A stretch of DNA of 64,000 nt, taken from the NCBI GenBank assembly GCA_963728395.1, contig CAVSJJ010000001.1, forward strand, positions 310,001 to 374,000, given 5' to 3'. How positions within the stretch are numbered: the first letter of the stretch is position 1; the number at the start of each line of letters is the position of its first letter. Below the pieces are notes generated by a model. It saw only the letters and a program-made list of their open reading frames with translations. It was not told the DNA's origin and made no database searches. The translations under genes and the position numbers were made by a program. Below, piece by piece: positions 33,118 to 44,696 of this stretch. This stretch comes from CAVSJJ01 sp963728395. GTDB lineage: Bacteria > Actinomycetota > Actinomycetes > Actinomycetales > Dermatophilaceae.

Positions 33118-34701
33118 ATGCCCCCGGTGGTGCTGACGGCGATCGTCATCGGAGCCGTGGTGACCCTCACCCCGGCCGCGCGGCGACTGGGGCTCCCCCA
33201 GCCCGTCGTGCTGACCGTCTTCGGTCTCGGCCTGGCCCTCGTCCCCGGGACCGGTCCCCTGCCGATCGACCCAGAGCTCGTGCTGCCCATCGTCCTGCCT
33301 CCTCTTCTCTTCGCCGCGACGCTGCGCACGACCGTCCAGGAGTTCCGCCGCGACGCCCGGCCGATTGCCGCGCTCGCCGCCGGCCTCACCGTTGCTTCTG
33401 CGGCGGCAGTGGCCACGGTCGCTCACGTCTTCGGCCTGGGCTGGGGTCCGGCCCTCGTCCTCGGGGCGGTCGTGTCACCGCCCGACCCGATCGCGGCCAC
33501 CTCGGTGGCCCGACGGCTCTCGCTCCCCGGGCGGATCGTCACCCTGCTCGAGGGGGAGGGACTCTTCAACGACGCGACGGCCCTCGTCCTCTACGGCGTC
33601 GCCGTCGAGGTCCTCGTGACCGGCGAGGTCACGACGGGCGGTGTGGCCTGGCGCCTCGTGCTCGCCGTGGCCGTCGGCCTCACCGTCGGCCTGGTCGCCG
33701 GATGGCTGACCCGATGGGTCCTGTCCGTCCTCCACCACGACTCCGCCGAGACGACCTTGACGGTGAGCCTGCCCTTCGCGGCGTATCTCGTCGCCGACCA
33801 TCTCCACGGGTCAGGGGTGCTGGCCGTGCTCGTGCTGGGTCTGTACCTGCGAAGCCGCGCTCACCCGGTGCTGTCCTCGGGAGGATGGCTGCTCGGCCGG
33901 GCGGTGTGGCGCTTCCTCGACTACCTCGTGACGGGGCTGATCTTCGTCCTGCTCGGTGTGGAGCTGCTTGCGGTGCTCCACCGCGGACCCATCACCGGTC
34001 ATCTCGTGGCGCTCGCGGGGTCGGTGGTCGGTGTCCTCATCGTGCTGCGGGTCGGCTGGCTCTTCCCGGTCGTCCGTCTCATCAGGGTCGACGACGGAGA
34101 GGGCGGGTCGACCGCTCCGTACGGGTCACGGCACGCCCTGGTCGCCTCCTGGGCGGGCATGCGCGGGGTGGTCACCGTCGCTGCCGCTCTCGACATCCCC
34201 ACGACGACCGCCGGTGGCGACCCGCTCCCCGGGCGAACGACGATCCTCTTCGTCGCCCTGACGACCGTCCTGGTCACCCTGGTGCTGCACGGCCTGACGC
34301 TGCCGCGCGTCGTGAAGGTCCTCCGGGTCTCCGAGGGTCGGGACGCCCGGGCCGAGACGGCCCGGCTTCGGCGCCGAGCGGCCGAGGCTGCGCTGCAGGC
34401 GGTCCGCGAGGCAGCCGAGGAACGGGAGGTGCCGGACGCGGTCCACCGAGCGGCGGCGGAGCGCTACGAGAGCGAGCTGCGTGCCCAGGAGGCGGTCGAC
34501 TCGGCCCTTGCCGGGCCCGAGGACGAGGACGAGGACTCCGACATCGACTATGCCGAGGTGCTGCGCCACCTCGTCGAGGTGGCGAGCGATGCCGAACGCG
34601 ATGTCGTGCTCAGCGCCCGGGCCACCGGGGAGGTCTCCGTCGAGGTGGCCGACGAGGTTCTCGCGCTCGTCGAGAACCGAGCCCTGCGCGACCCCGGGTG
34701 A
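33118..34701 (+). CDS. CPA1-family Na+(K+)/H+ antiporter (NhaP-like)
   Basis: This encodes 527 residues with about twelve membrane helices and a soluble C-terminal tail of roughly 120 residues rich in Ala, Glu and Arg. The ion-site motifs are present: VVSPPDPIAATSV and EGEGLFNDATALVLYG, with the Asn-Asp pair typical of CPA1. WAGMRGVVTVAAAL is also a family phrase. GGAG precedes the ATG at 33118. It exchanges cations for protons and supports pH or salt homeostasis. A stress sigma factor lies convergent after it. Confidence 0.9.
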   Translation: MPPVVLTAIVIGAVVTLTPAARRLGLPQPVVLTVFGLGLALVPGTGPLPIDPELVLPIVLPPLLFAATLRTTVQEFRRDARPIAALAAGLTVASAAAVATVAHVFGLGWGPALVLGAVVSPPDPIAATSVARRLSLPGRIVTLLEGEGLFNDATALVLYGVAVEVLVTGEVTTGGVAWRLVLAVAVGLTVGLVAGWLTRWVLSVLHHDSAETTLTVSLPFAAYLVADHLHGSGVLAVLVLGLYLRSRAHPVLSSGGWLLGRAVWRFLDYLVTGLIFVLLGVELLAVLHRGPITGHLVALAGSVVGVLIVLRVGWLFPVVRLIRVDDGEGGSTAPYGSRHALVASWAGMRGVVTVAAALDIPTTTAGGDPLPGRTTILFVALTTVLVTLVLHGLTLPRVVKVLRVSEGRDARAETARLRRRAAEAALQAVREAAEEREVPDAVHRAAAERYESELRAQEAVDSALAGPEDEDEDSDIDYAEVLRHLVEVASDAERDVVLSARATGEVSVEVADEVLALVENRALRDPG

Positions 34702-34741
34702 CACCAATGCACCCGGCGGCCACAGCGGTTGCCGGGCCGGC

Positions 34742-35593
34742 TCAGCCGGCGGAGCGCCGCGACGGCACTCGGGGGGTGGCGCCCAGGTCCGCCTCCGGCA
34801 GAAGCATCCCGGCCCGGAGACGGCGGATGAGCGAGGACAGCAGGCGCGAGACCTGCATCTGGCTGACGCCGATCGCCTCGCCGATCTCGCTCTGGGTCAT
34901 CTCCGAGACGAACCGGAGTTCGATCAAGCGACGATCCCGACCGCTCAACCGTTCGAGACATTGCACGAGGGCCTCGTGCTCCACCAATGCGGTGACGTGG
35001 TCCCGGGAGTCCGCCGGCGGCTGGCTGGGTCGCGCGGACCGCTCCCGGGCGTCGAGCGACATGACCTGGTAGCTCCCCGAGGCGAGTCGGGCCTCCGCCA
35101 CGTCGTCACAGGTCGCGCCGGCCGCCTCGGCGAGCTCCTCCGTGGTGGGGCTACGACCGAGCCGCTGCAGGAGGCGTTCCTCCTCGACGCGAAGGACCAC
35201 CCGGAGCTCCTGCAGGCGGCGGGGTGGACGGATCGTCCACCCGCAGTCCCGGAAGTGCCGCTTGATCTCCCCGGTGATCGTGGGTAACGCGAAGGACGCG
35301 AACTCGCCCCGACCGGGCTCGTAGCGCCGGATCGCCTTGACGAGGGCCAGCCTGGCGACCTGCTGCAGATCCTCGATGTCGATGCCCCGCCCGCGGTACC
35401 GCCTCGCCGCGTCGTCGGCGAGATCGAGCGTCAGCAGGACGATCTGCTCCGTCAGTCGTCGCCGACGAGGGCCGTTGGTGCATCCGTGCAACCGGACAAG
35501 CAGCTGCTCGGCCTCGGCATGGTCACCGTGCCCCCTGCTCGATCCGAAGCGCGCTCGGTGGTGATGTGCTCGGTCGGAGACTTCTGAAGCCAT
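34742..35593 (-). CDS. SigB/SigF-type stress sigma factor
   Basis: This encodes 283 residues with region 2 (IDIEDLQQVARLALVKAIRR and FASFALPTITGEIKRHFRD), region 3 (LGRSPTTEELAEAAG) and region 4 (LSGRDRRLIELRFVSEMTQ and onward to QMQVSRLL). The spacing matches the SigB/F group of general stress and development sigma factors. GAGGAATGG precedes the ATG at 35593. No RsbW-type anti-sigma factor or anti-anti-sigma gene is adjacent, which is unusual for this group. Confidence 0.92.
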   Translation of the reverse strand: MASEVSDRAHHHRARFGSSRGHGDHAEAEQLLVRLHGCTNGPRRRRLTEQIVLLTLDLADDAARRYRGRGIDIEDLQQVARLALVKAIRRYEPGRGEFASFALPTITGEIKRHFRDCGWTIRPPRRLQELRVVLRVEEERLLQRLGRSPTTEELAEAAGATCDDVAEARLASGSYQVMSLDARERSARPSQPPADSRDHVTALVEHEALVQCLERLSGRDRRLIELRFVSEMTQSEIGEAIGVSQMQVSRLLSSLIRRLRAGMLLPEADLGATPRVPSRRSAG

Positions 35594-35739
35594 GACCCAT
35601 TCCTCGAGGTGCGTGGGTCGGCTCCTGGTCGAACCGCATCCGGACCGATGAGGTCCACCTCACCAGGAACGCACGCATCGCCGGAAAAGACAAGTGCCGG
35701 GCCCCGATCCTTTGCCAATGATTTGCGTTGTCGCGGCCC

Positions 35740-35763
35740 GTTTGGCCGGGGCCTTGGTGGGTA
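35740..35763 (+). promoter_or_regulatory. Candidate SigB/F-type promoter GTTT-N15-GGGTA (antisense to the ANTAR gene)
   Basis: GTTT at 35740-35743 is followed after exactly 15 bases by GGGTA at 35759-35763, the consensus of SigB/SigF promoters. It points rightward, into the 3' end of the ANTAR gene on the opposite strand. It may drive an antisense RNA or be a chance match. Confidence 0.35.
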
Positions 35764-35813
35764 GCAACAGCCGAGCGCCGCCGGGCCCGGGGCCGCCATC
35801 CCGACGCGCGGGG

Positions 35814-36362
35814 CTACCCGGTCTCCGGCGGAAGGTCGCCGATGAACAGCACGTCGTCGGCGACCGCGCGGAGCTTGCGGTTCGTCTCTTGGCTGCATCC
35901 CTTCAACATCGCGAACGCCTCTGCCTCGACGACGCCATGGCGGGCCATGAGTATGCCGATGGCGGCACCGATGGCCCGCGAGGTTCGCAGGGCGACCTCG
36001 AGGTTCGCCACCTTCTCCCGGTTGACGATGCCCTCGTCGTGCAGTTCGGCGATCAGCAAGGCATCGACGTTGGCCCGTCCTTCCAGGGCCCAGATCCGGT
36101 CGCGATCGGCTTCGGCTCGCAGATCGCTCCGGTCGGCCCCCGCGTCCGCTTCTTCGGCCCGTTGGTCCGCCTTGTCGGCCCTTCCTTCCAACGCCGCGAT
36201 CCGATGCCGATCCCGCTCCACGCCCCGACGCACATCGACGACCTCGTCGTCGGCGTGTTCGGCGCGGTGGTGCAAGGAGCTGATCTCCGCCTCGTTCGCC
36301 CTGACGCGGGAGGCCAACTCGACGAACAGGGCATCCTCACGGCCCGATTCTTTGTCGTCCAC
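35814..36362 (-). CDS. ANTAR-domain protein with N-terminal coiled coil
   Basis: This encodes 182 residues. The first 110 are charged heptad-like sequence (ELASRVRANEAEISSLHHRA and RRGVERDRHRIAALEGRADK), predicted as a coiled coil. The last 60 form an ANTAR domain, with SRAIGAAIGILMARHGVVEA and FAMLKGCSQ. ANTAR domains bind RNA hairpins to prevent termination. There is no receiver or GAF domain, so the input is unclear. The GTG at 36362 lies six bases after CATAAT (36374-36369), consistent with a leaderless transcript. Confidence 0.82.
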   Translation of the reverse strand: MDDKESGREDALFVELASRVRANEAEISSLHHRAEHADDEVVDVRRGVERDRHRIAALEGRADKADQRAEEADAGADRSDLRAEADRDRIWALEGRANVDALLIAELHDEGIVNREKVANLEVALRTSRAIGAAIGILMARHGVVEAEAFAMLKGCSQETNRKLRAVADDVLFIGDLPPETG

Positions 36363-36423
36363 AACCGGATTATGCCTCGGCAATCTCAAGGTTGCGACGG
36401 CTGGGTGCGACGGACCGCCGACC

Positions 36424-36792
36424 TCAGTCCTCCTCCCATGGGGGGGTCTCGCCCATCTTCGCGTAGTACCGGGCCAGGTGACCGCGGACCCGTCCGACCT
36501 CATCGTCGGGGAGGTCCACGCCGCCCCTGGCGCCCTGCAGCACGGCGGCGGCGGCGATGATCGCTCGCGGTACGGCGTGGGGGCGGTTCCCGACGACGTC
36601 GGCGATGAGCAACTTGTACGCGGTGAAGTTGTCCGGGTTGTCGCCGTCGTACCAGACGTGGGCGTCCCGGTATCGCGAGGTCGGCCCCTCCTCGGCGCCG
36701 GCCCACTCGCGGATCCGCTGCTCCGCGGCGGCGCCGTCCCAGTCGCGGTCTCGGTCGGCCAGCGGAAGGTCCTGGAATCTCGTCGTCGTCAT
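36424..36792 (-). CDS. Conserved hypothetical protein (DUF6582-like)
   Basis: This encodes 122 acidic residues. It opens TTTRFQDLPLADRDRDWDG and continues with RYRDAHVWYDGDNPDNFTAY and ARGGVDLPDDEVGRVRGHLA. The same arrangement occurs in actinobacterial hypothetical proteins and in some phage capsid or protease proteins; I recall it as DUF6582, at modest certainty. GAGGAGGA precedes the ATG at 36792. It lies in the stress-related block upstream of the ANTAR gene on the same strand. Confidence 0.65.
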   Translation of the reverse strand: MTTTRFQDLPLADRDRDWDGAAAEQRIREWAGAEEGPTSRYRDAHVWYDGDNPDNFTAYKLLIADVVGNRPHAVPRAIIAAAAVLQGARGGVDLPDDEVGRVRGHLARYYAKMGETPPWEED

Positions 36793-36917
36793 GCGCGTCC
36801 TCCTCGTGCGCCCGATGCGGTCTTCGCACTCCTACCCGCCGAGGCGGTCGGCACTCGGGTGGCGGCAGAGCCAGGTCGGCACCGGACACCGGGGTCGGCC
36901 GCGGGTCGCGGGTCGGC

Positions 36918-37265
36918 TCAGAGGTAGAGGCCGGTGTGGTTCTCGCTGACCCTGGCGGCGGCGACCGCGTGGATGTCCCGTTCGCGCAGGAGGACGTAGC
37001 TCGCGGTCTGCACCTCGACCTCCGGAGCCTCTCTCGGGTCGAAGAGGACCCGGTCACCGGTCTCGACCTGGCGGACGTTGGGGCCGACAGCGACGACCTG
37101 CGCCCACGCGAGCCGGGTGCCGACGCTCGCCGTCGCCGGAATGACGATCCCGCCGCCGGAACGGCGCTCGCCCTGCTCGCTCTCGGCGCTGACGAGGACC
37201 CGGTCGTGGAGCATCCGGATGGGGAGCCGCTCGGCGCGGCGAGCTGGGGTGGTCACGGTCGACAC
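36918..37265 (-). CDS. GroES-like co-chaperone
   Basis: This encodes 115 residues of the Cpn10 fold. RMLHDRVLVSAESEQGERRS and GGGIVIPATASV cover the start and mobile loop, AQVVAVGPNVRQVETGDRVL the core, and SYVLLRERDIHAV the end. No groEL lies nearby, so this is an extra co-chaperone, unlike the groES beside groEL that most actinobacteria carry. The N-terminus has about 17 extra residues. The GTG at 37265 has no strong ribosome site. It lies just downstream of the DUF3618 gene. Confidence 0.85.
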   Translation of the reverse strand: MSTVTTPARRAERLPIRMLHDRVLVSAESEQGERRSGGGIVIPATASVGTRLAWAQVVAVGPNVRQVETGDRVLFDPREAPEVEVQTASYVLLRERDIHAVAAARVSENHTGLYL

Positions 37266-37282
37266 GGGACGTGGGGCGCCGC

Positions 37283-37558
37283 TCAGTGGCGGCGGCGGCG
37301 CACCATGACCTTGACGCCGACGACGAGGACGACGACGAGGACCGCGGCCGCGATGCGCTCGACCCGCAGATCGCCGGACGGGGTCGTCACCGCGTCGGCG
37401 AAGCGGGCCTTGACCGCCTGCTTCTGCTTCTCGAGCAGCGCCTTGGGCGTCGCGCGACGGGTCAACTCGTCGACGGTGCGCGCGAGCCGCTCGCGGCGCG
37501 CCGCGAGGTCGGCCTCGAGGGCTGCGATCGACGTGGGCGGGGTGGCGTCGGTGCTCAT
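37283..37558 (-). CDS. DUF3618 membrane protein
   Basis: This encodes 91 residues. The soluble N-terminus has the DUF3618 pattern ALEADLAARRERLARTVDEL followed by ELTRRATPKALL, and one membrane helix spans about 68-86 (AAAVLVVVLVVGVKVMV). AAAGGACGG precedes the ATG at 37558. The function of the family is unknown. It starts ten bases downstream of the Bcp gene stop on the same strand and is probably co-transcribed with it. Confidence 0.88.
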   Translation of the reverse strand: MSTDATPPTSIAALEADLAARRERLARTVDELTRRATPKALLEKQKQAVKARFADAVTTPSGDLRVERIAAAVLVVVLVVGVKVMVRRRRH

Positions 37559-37568
37559 GGTCCGTCCT

Positions 37569-38039
37569 TTACTCGAGTCCGAGGTCCCGGCGCAGCTTGG
37601 CCACGTGGCCGGTCGCCTTGACGTTGTACCACGCGTGCGTGACGGTGCCCTTCTCGTCGAGGACCACGGTGCTTCTGATCACGCCCTGCACGGTCTTGCC
37701 GTACATCTTCTTCTCGCCGAACGCCCCCCAGGCCCCGAGGACCTCCCTGTCCGGGTCGGACAGCAGGGTGATCGTCAAGCCCTCCTTCTCCCGGAAGCGT
37801 GCCAGCTTGGCCGGCGCGTCCGGCGAGATGCCCACGACGTCGTATCCCTGCCCCTTGAGGGTCTCCAGGCTCTCGCTGAAGTCGCAGGCCTGCTTCGTGC
37901 AGCCCGGGGTCATCGCTGCCGGGTAGAAGTAGATGATGACCTTGCGCCCGCGCAGGTCGCTGAGAGAGACATCGGCACCAGTGTCGTCACGGAGGGTGAA
38001 GTCCGGTGCCTCGTCCCCGACGTCGAGTCTCCCGCTCAC
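37569..38039 (-). CDS. bcp: Bcp/PrxQ-type thioredoxin-dependent peroxiredoxin
   Basis: This encodes 156 residues, the usual length. The peroxidatic Cys lies in TPGCTKQACDF, and the second Cys five residues later makes it an atypical two-Cys PrxQ enzyme. GDEAPDFTLRDDTG and KVIIYFYPAAMTPG are also typical. It reduces hydrogen peroxide and organic hydroperoxides using thioredoxin. The GTG at 38039 follows a strong GAGGAGGAGG. It lies just after tRNA-Leu in the direction of transcription. Confidence 0.93.
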   Translation of the reverse strand: MSGRLDVGDEAPDFTLRDDTGADVSLSDLRGRKVIIYFYPAAMTPGCTKQACDFSESLETLKGQGYDVVGISPDAPAKLARFREKEGLTITLLSDPDREVLGAWGAFGEKKMYGKTVQGVIRSTVVLDEKGTVTHAWYNVKATGHVAKLRRDLGLE

Positions 38040-38125
38040 TGATCCTCCTCCTCGCACGGCGTATGCCATGGGCGGTCGATTCCGTCCTGCCCAACCTACC
38101 AGCGGGTCTGATCGGTTCCGCGTCG

Positions 38126-38207
38126 TGCGCAAGGGGGGACTCGAACCCCCACACCCGAAGGCATCAGGACCTAAACCTGACGTGTCTGCCAGTTCCACCA
38201 CTTGCGC
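38126..38207 (-). tRNA. tRNA-Leu (anticodon UAG)
   Basis: The minus strand reads GCGCAAG at the 5' end, pairing with CTTGCGC at the 3' end, with A as discriminator. The anticodon loop TTTAGGT gives UAG (plus-strand CTA at 38171-38173). A long variable arm (TGCCTTCGGGTG) marks a class II leucine tRNA, and GGTTCGAGT is the T-loop. CCA is not encoded. It reads CUA and related codons. Confidence 0.97.
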
Positions 38208-38256
38208 GAGCGTGCCCAGCGTAGACGCTTGGTCGGACGCCTCAGGGCGCGCGCGG

Positions 38257-38898
38257 TCAGCTCTCCGTGAGCACCCGGCGCAGGACGGGGGCCAGGGCGC
38301 GGAAGGCCCGACCCCGGTGGGAGATGGCGTTCTTCTCGGTGTCGGACATCTGCGCCGTCGTGCGGGTGTCTCCGTCGGGCACGAAGACCGGGTCGTAGCC
38401 GAAGCCGCTTCGGCCACGCGGCTCGCGGGTCAGCCGCCCGATGACCCGGCCCTCGGCCGACTCGACCCGGCCGTCCGGCAGGGCGAGGACCGCGGCGCAC
38501 ACGAACGCGGCGCCCCGGTGCTCGTCGGGGACGTCCCCGACCTGCTCGAGCAGGAGGCGGAGGTTGGCCGCATCACGCTCGGCACGCGAGGCGTCCGGGC
38601 CGGCGACCGACCCCGACCAGCGGGCGGAGAAGACGCCTGGCGAGCCGCCCAGCACGTCGACGACCAGGCCGGAGTCGTCGGCGATGGCGGGTAGCCCGGT
38701 CGACTCGGCGAGGGCGAGCGCCTTGAGGGTCGCGTTGCCGACGAAGCTCACCTCGGTCTCGGCGACGTCGGGCGCATCCGGGAACTGCGCCGCCCCGACG
38801 ATCTCGAGGTCGAGCTCGGCAACGAGGTCGGCGAGGATCTGGCCGAGCTCGTGGACCTTGTGCTCGTTGCGGGTCGCGAGGACGACGCGTCGGCTCAC
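38257..38898 (-). CDS. rdgB: XTP/dITP pyrophosphatase (RdgB/HAM1)
   Basis: This encodes 213 residues. It has the N-terminal VVLATRNEHKVHELGQIL, the core TGLPAIADDSGLVVDVLGG, and the C-terminal GFGYDPVFVPDGDTRTTAQM and SHRGRAF. It hydrolyses non-canonical purine triphosphates such as ITP and XTP to protect DNA. The GTG at 38898 overlaps the rph stop by four bases (GTGA), the usual actinobacterial rph-rdgB pair. Confidence 0.96.
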   Translation of the reverse strand: MSRRVVLATRNEHKVHELGQILADLVAELDLEIVGAAQFPDAPDVAETEVSFVGNATLKALALAESTGLPAIADDSGLVVDVLGGSPGVFSARWSGSVAGPDASRAERDAANLRLLLEQVGDVPDEHRGAAFVCAAVLALPDGRVESAEGRVIGRLTREPRGRSGFGYDPVFVPDGDTRTTAQMSDTEKNAISHRGRAFRALAPVLRRVLTES

Positions 38899-39644
38899 TG
38901 GCGCACCCGCGGGGTCTCGGCGAGCGCGTCCTGCTGCATCCGGGTCAGCGAGGCGCAGCCCGCCGTCGCGAGGTCGAGGAGCCGACCGAGCAGCTCGCGG
39001 TCGAACGGCTCGCCCTCGGCCGTGCCCTGGACCTCGACGAACCGGCCATCACCGGTCATGACGACGTTCATGTCCGTCGCGGCCGTCGAGTCCTCGGGGT
39101 AGTCCAGGTCGAGGACGGGCTGCCCGTCGGCGACACCGACGCTGATCGCGGCGACCGAACCGGTGAGCGGCTCGGAGCCGGCCGGGATGAGCCCCTTGGC
39201 CCGGGCGTCCGCGACGGCGTCGGCGAGGGCGACCCAGGCCCCGGTGATCGAGGCCGTCCGGGTCCCGCCGTCGGCCTGGAGGACGTCGCAGTCCAGGACG
39301 ATCGTGTTCTCGCCGAGGGCCTTGGTGTCGATGACCGCCCGGAGGCTGCGTCCGATGAGCCGGGAGATCTCATGGGTGCGCCCGCCGACCTTGCCTCGGC
39401 GGGACTCGCGGTCGCTGCGGGTGTTCGTCGAGCGGGGCAGCATCTCGTACTCCGCGGTGACCCATCCCGTGCCGCGGCCCTTGAGCCAGCGCGGCACGCC
39501 CTCGGTGAACGAGGCGGCGCAGAGCACCCGGGTCCGGCCGAACTCGACGAGGGCGCTCCCCTCGGCGTGGTCGAGCCAGTTGCGGGTGATCCGGACCTCG
39601 CGCAGCTCGTCGGGCAGGCGTCCGTCGTGTCGGGGTGTCGGCAT
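38895..39644 (-). CDS. rph: Ribonuclease PH
   Basis: This encodes 249 residues. It has FGRTRVLCAASFTEGVPRWL, NTRSDRESRRGKVGGRTHEI, and GENTIVLDCDVLQADGGTR with the phosphorolytic core. It trims the 3' ends of tRNA precursors using phosphate. The ATG at 39644 lies seven bases after TACAGT (39657-39652), so a leaderless transcript is likely. It is followed by rdgB. Confidence 0.96.
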   Translation of the reverse strand: MPTPRHDGRLPDELREVRITRNWLDHAEGSALVEFGRTRVLCAASFTEGVPRWLKGRGTGWVTAEYEMLPRSTNTRSDRESRRGKVGGRTHEISRLIGRSLRAVIDTKALGENTIVLDCDVLQADGGTRTASITGAWVALADAVADARAKGLIPAGSEPLTGSVAAISVGVADGQPVLDLDYPEDSTAATDMNVVMTGDGRFVEVQGTAEGEPFDRELLGRLLDLATAGCASLTRMQQDALAETPRVRQ

Positions 39645-39787
39645 GGCGGTCACTGTATCCGCCGCACCGAGGCGCCCGGCTCCTGCGTCGGCCCGGGCGC
39701 GGCAGGGCATGTCCGGGACGTGGCGGCGGGGGCCGCATCCTCGGTTGCGACCCCCGCCGTCGGCTCGCCGAAGCGGCCGCCATCGGG

Positions 39788-42748
<2,961 letters not shown>

Positions 42749-42969
42749 GGAACATCCCCCTTCACGACACCGGGTCGTGACCCGATGACCGGGCGTGAGC
42801 CGGGTGAAGGTGGCGAGGACGGCACCCCTGCGGGCCCTCCCTGGCCCCGCTCCTGTCCGTGGTGTCGGCGCGCCCCTTCGCGCCCACGCCTTGATCGTTC
42901 GCCGGTCGGACGGCGCCCACAAGGGCGGGAGCGGTGATCCCCGCCACACCCGCGCCACCCGGCCGCGGA

Positions 42970-43737
42970 TCAGAGCTCGTATGCCGCGTCCGGCTCGGCC
43001 AGCTCGACCTCGCCGGGCCACACCGCGGCCGCCTGTGACCGGCAGACCTCGGGGTCGTTCCATACGGGGAGGTGGGTCAGCATGAGGCGTCGCACACCGC
43101 CGGCGGCGAGCGCGGCCTCGGCGGCACGGCGACCGCTGAGGTGGATTCCAGCGAGGTGGTCGCGCCCGTCGACGAACGCCGAGTCGGCGAGCACGAGGTC
43201 GGCGCCGGTCATGAGCGGGACGAGGTTGTCGCACGAGTCGGTGTCGCCGGTGTAGGCGAGCGTCGCGCCATCGGTCTCGACGCGGAGGCCGAAAGCCGGC
43301 ACCGGGTGGTTGACGGCATACGGGGTCACCCGGAACGGTCCGACCTCGACGGCCACGGCGTCGGCGAGGTCGGCGAACGCGAACTCGGCCGCCATCCCGC
43401 CCGGGCGCATCCCGATGTACATGCCCTCGACCCACCTGCCGGTGCCGGGCGGGCCCCACACCGGCAGCGGGTGCGAGAGGTGCCCCTGCGGCCGGTACCG
43501 ACGCGAGACGTACAGCCCGAGGGTGTCGACGCAGTGGTCGGGGTGGAGATGACTGAGGAAGACGGCGTCGAGCGAGGCCGGGTCGAGGTGGCGGTGGAGG
43601 ACGCCGAGCGCCCCGCTGCCGAGGTCGAGGAGAATGCTCGCGGTGCGTCCGTCGTGCTCGCTCTGGACGAGGTAGCTCGAGGCAGGTGAGGCCGGACCGG
43701 CGAAGGAGCCGGAGCAACCGATGACGGTCAGCCTCAT
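42970..43737 (-). CDS. MBL-fold metallohydrolase (Rv1339-like)
   Basis: This encodes 255 residues of the metallo-beta-lactamase fold. The metal motif is SHLHPDHCVD (HxHxDH), with later ligands in YTGDTDSCDN and a C-terminal LTHLPVW. It matches the mycobacterial Rv1339 position and pattern next to murI; Rv1339 has been reported to hydrolyse cAMP. The ATG at 43737 overlaps the murI stop (ATGA). A cyclic-nucleotide phosphodiesterase role is plausible by orthology. Confidence 0.88.
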   Translation of the reverse strand: MRLTVIGCSGSFAGPASPASSYLVQSEHDGRTASILLDLGSGALGVLHRHLDPASLDAVFLSHLHPDHCVDTLGLYVSRRYRPQGHLSHPLPVWGPPGTGRWVEGMYIGMRPGGMAAEFAFADLADAVAVEVGPFRVTPYAVNHPVPAFGLRVETDGATLAYTGDTDSCDNLVPLMTGADLVLADSAFVDGRDHLAGIHLSGRRAAEAALAAGGVRRLMLTHLPVWNDPEVCRSQAAAVWPGEVELAEPDAAYEL

Positions 43738-44558
43738 CCGGCGCCTCCCTCGGACACCTGCGAGGAGGTGAAGACGACGTCGATCTCGGGGCCCAGACCG
43801 AGGAAGCGGCGCGCCAGCCGCCGGAAGGTCTCGGCGTCGCCCGTCGTCGTGAAGCCGTGACCGGGCGTGGGCAGTTCGTCGGGCCGGAGCAGGTCGGCAT
43901 CGGCGAGGACGCGGTAGAGATCCTTGGCCGTCTCCTCGGCCGAGGAGACGAGCGTGACGTCCTCGCCCATGACGTAGGAGATGACGCCCGTCAGTAGTGG
44001 GTAGTGGGTGCAGCCGAGGACGACGGTGTCGACGCTCCGCTCCTGGAGCGGCGCGAGGTAGTCGCGGGCGACCTCGAGCAGCTCGGGGCCGCCGGTGATG
44101 CCCTCCTCGACGAACTCGACGAACCGGGGGCACGGCCGGCTGAGCACATCGAGGTGCGGGGCCGCCGAGAAGGCGTCGAGGTAGGCCCGGGACTGGTGGG
44201 TGCCGACGGTCGAGATGACTCCGACCCGGCCGTTGCGGGTTGCGGCGGCCGCGCGGCGCACGGCGGGGTGGATCACCTCGACGACGGGGACGTCGTAGCG
44301 CTCGCGGGCGTCGTGGAGGACCGCCGCACTCGCCGTGTTGCAGGCGATGACGAGCGCCTTGACCCCGTGCTCGACGAGCCGGTCGAGGCACTCGAGGGCG
44401 AAGGCGCGGGTCTCGGCGATCGGGCGCGGGCCGTAGGGGGCCCGGGCGGTGTCGCCGAAGTAGGCGATGGACTCATGCGGGAGCTGGTCCAGCACCGCTC
44501 GGGCCACGGTGAGTCCACCGTAGCCCGAGTCGAAGATCCCGATGGGTGCGTCGGCCAC
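43734..44558 (-). CDS. murI: Glutamate racemase
   Basis: This encodes 274 residues. IGIFDSGYGGLTVARAVLDQ opens the protein, ACNTAS carries the first catalytic Cys and GCTHYPLL the second. It makes D-glutamate for peptidoglycan. The GTG at 44558 lies six bases after TAACCT (44570-44565), consistent with a leaderless transcript. It is coupled to the MBL gene. Confidence 0.96.
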   Translation of the reverse strand: MADAPIGIFDSGYGGLTVARAVLDQLPHESIAYFGDTARAPYGPRPIAETRAFALECLDRLVEHGVKALVIACNTASAAVLHDARERYDVPVVEVIHPAVRRAAAATRNGRVGVISTVGTHQSRAYLDAFSAAPHLDVLSRPCPRFVEFVEEGITGGPELLEVARDYLAPLQERSVDTVVLGCTHYPLLTGVISYVMGEDVTLVSSAEETAKDLYRVLADADLLRPDELPTPGHGFTTTGDAETFRRLARRFLGLGPEIDVVFTSSQVSEGGAG

Positions 44559-44696
44559 CGGACAAGGTTAGGCGGAGCTGCCGTCACCGCCGGACCGGGA
44601 GCTCCGTCGCGTCCGTCACAGCGCTCAGGCCGGGCGGCCGAGGGGGCGTGTGCAGCTCGAGCAGGTCGGCGCCGCCGGGCCGGCGCGGCCGCGGCG

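Noticed and set aside
36793..36917. A GGGTA box on the minus strand near 36.83 kb as a SigB/F promoter for the DUF6582-like gene
   Set aside because: It lies on the minus strand before that gene, but the matching -35 (GTTT) is not present at 14-16 bases; only GAGT is seen.
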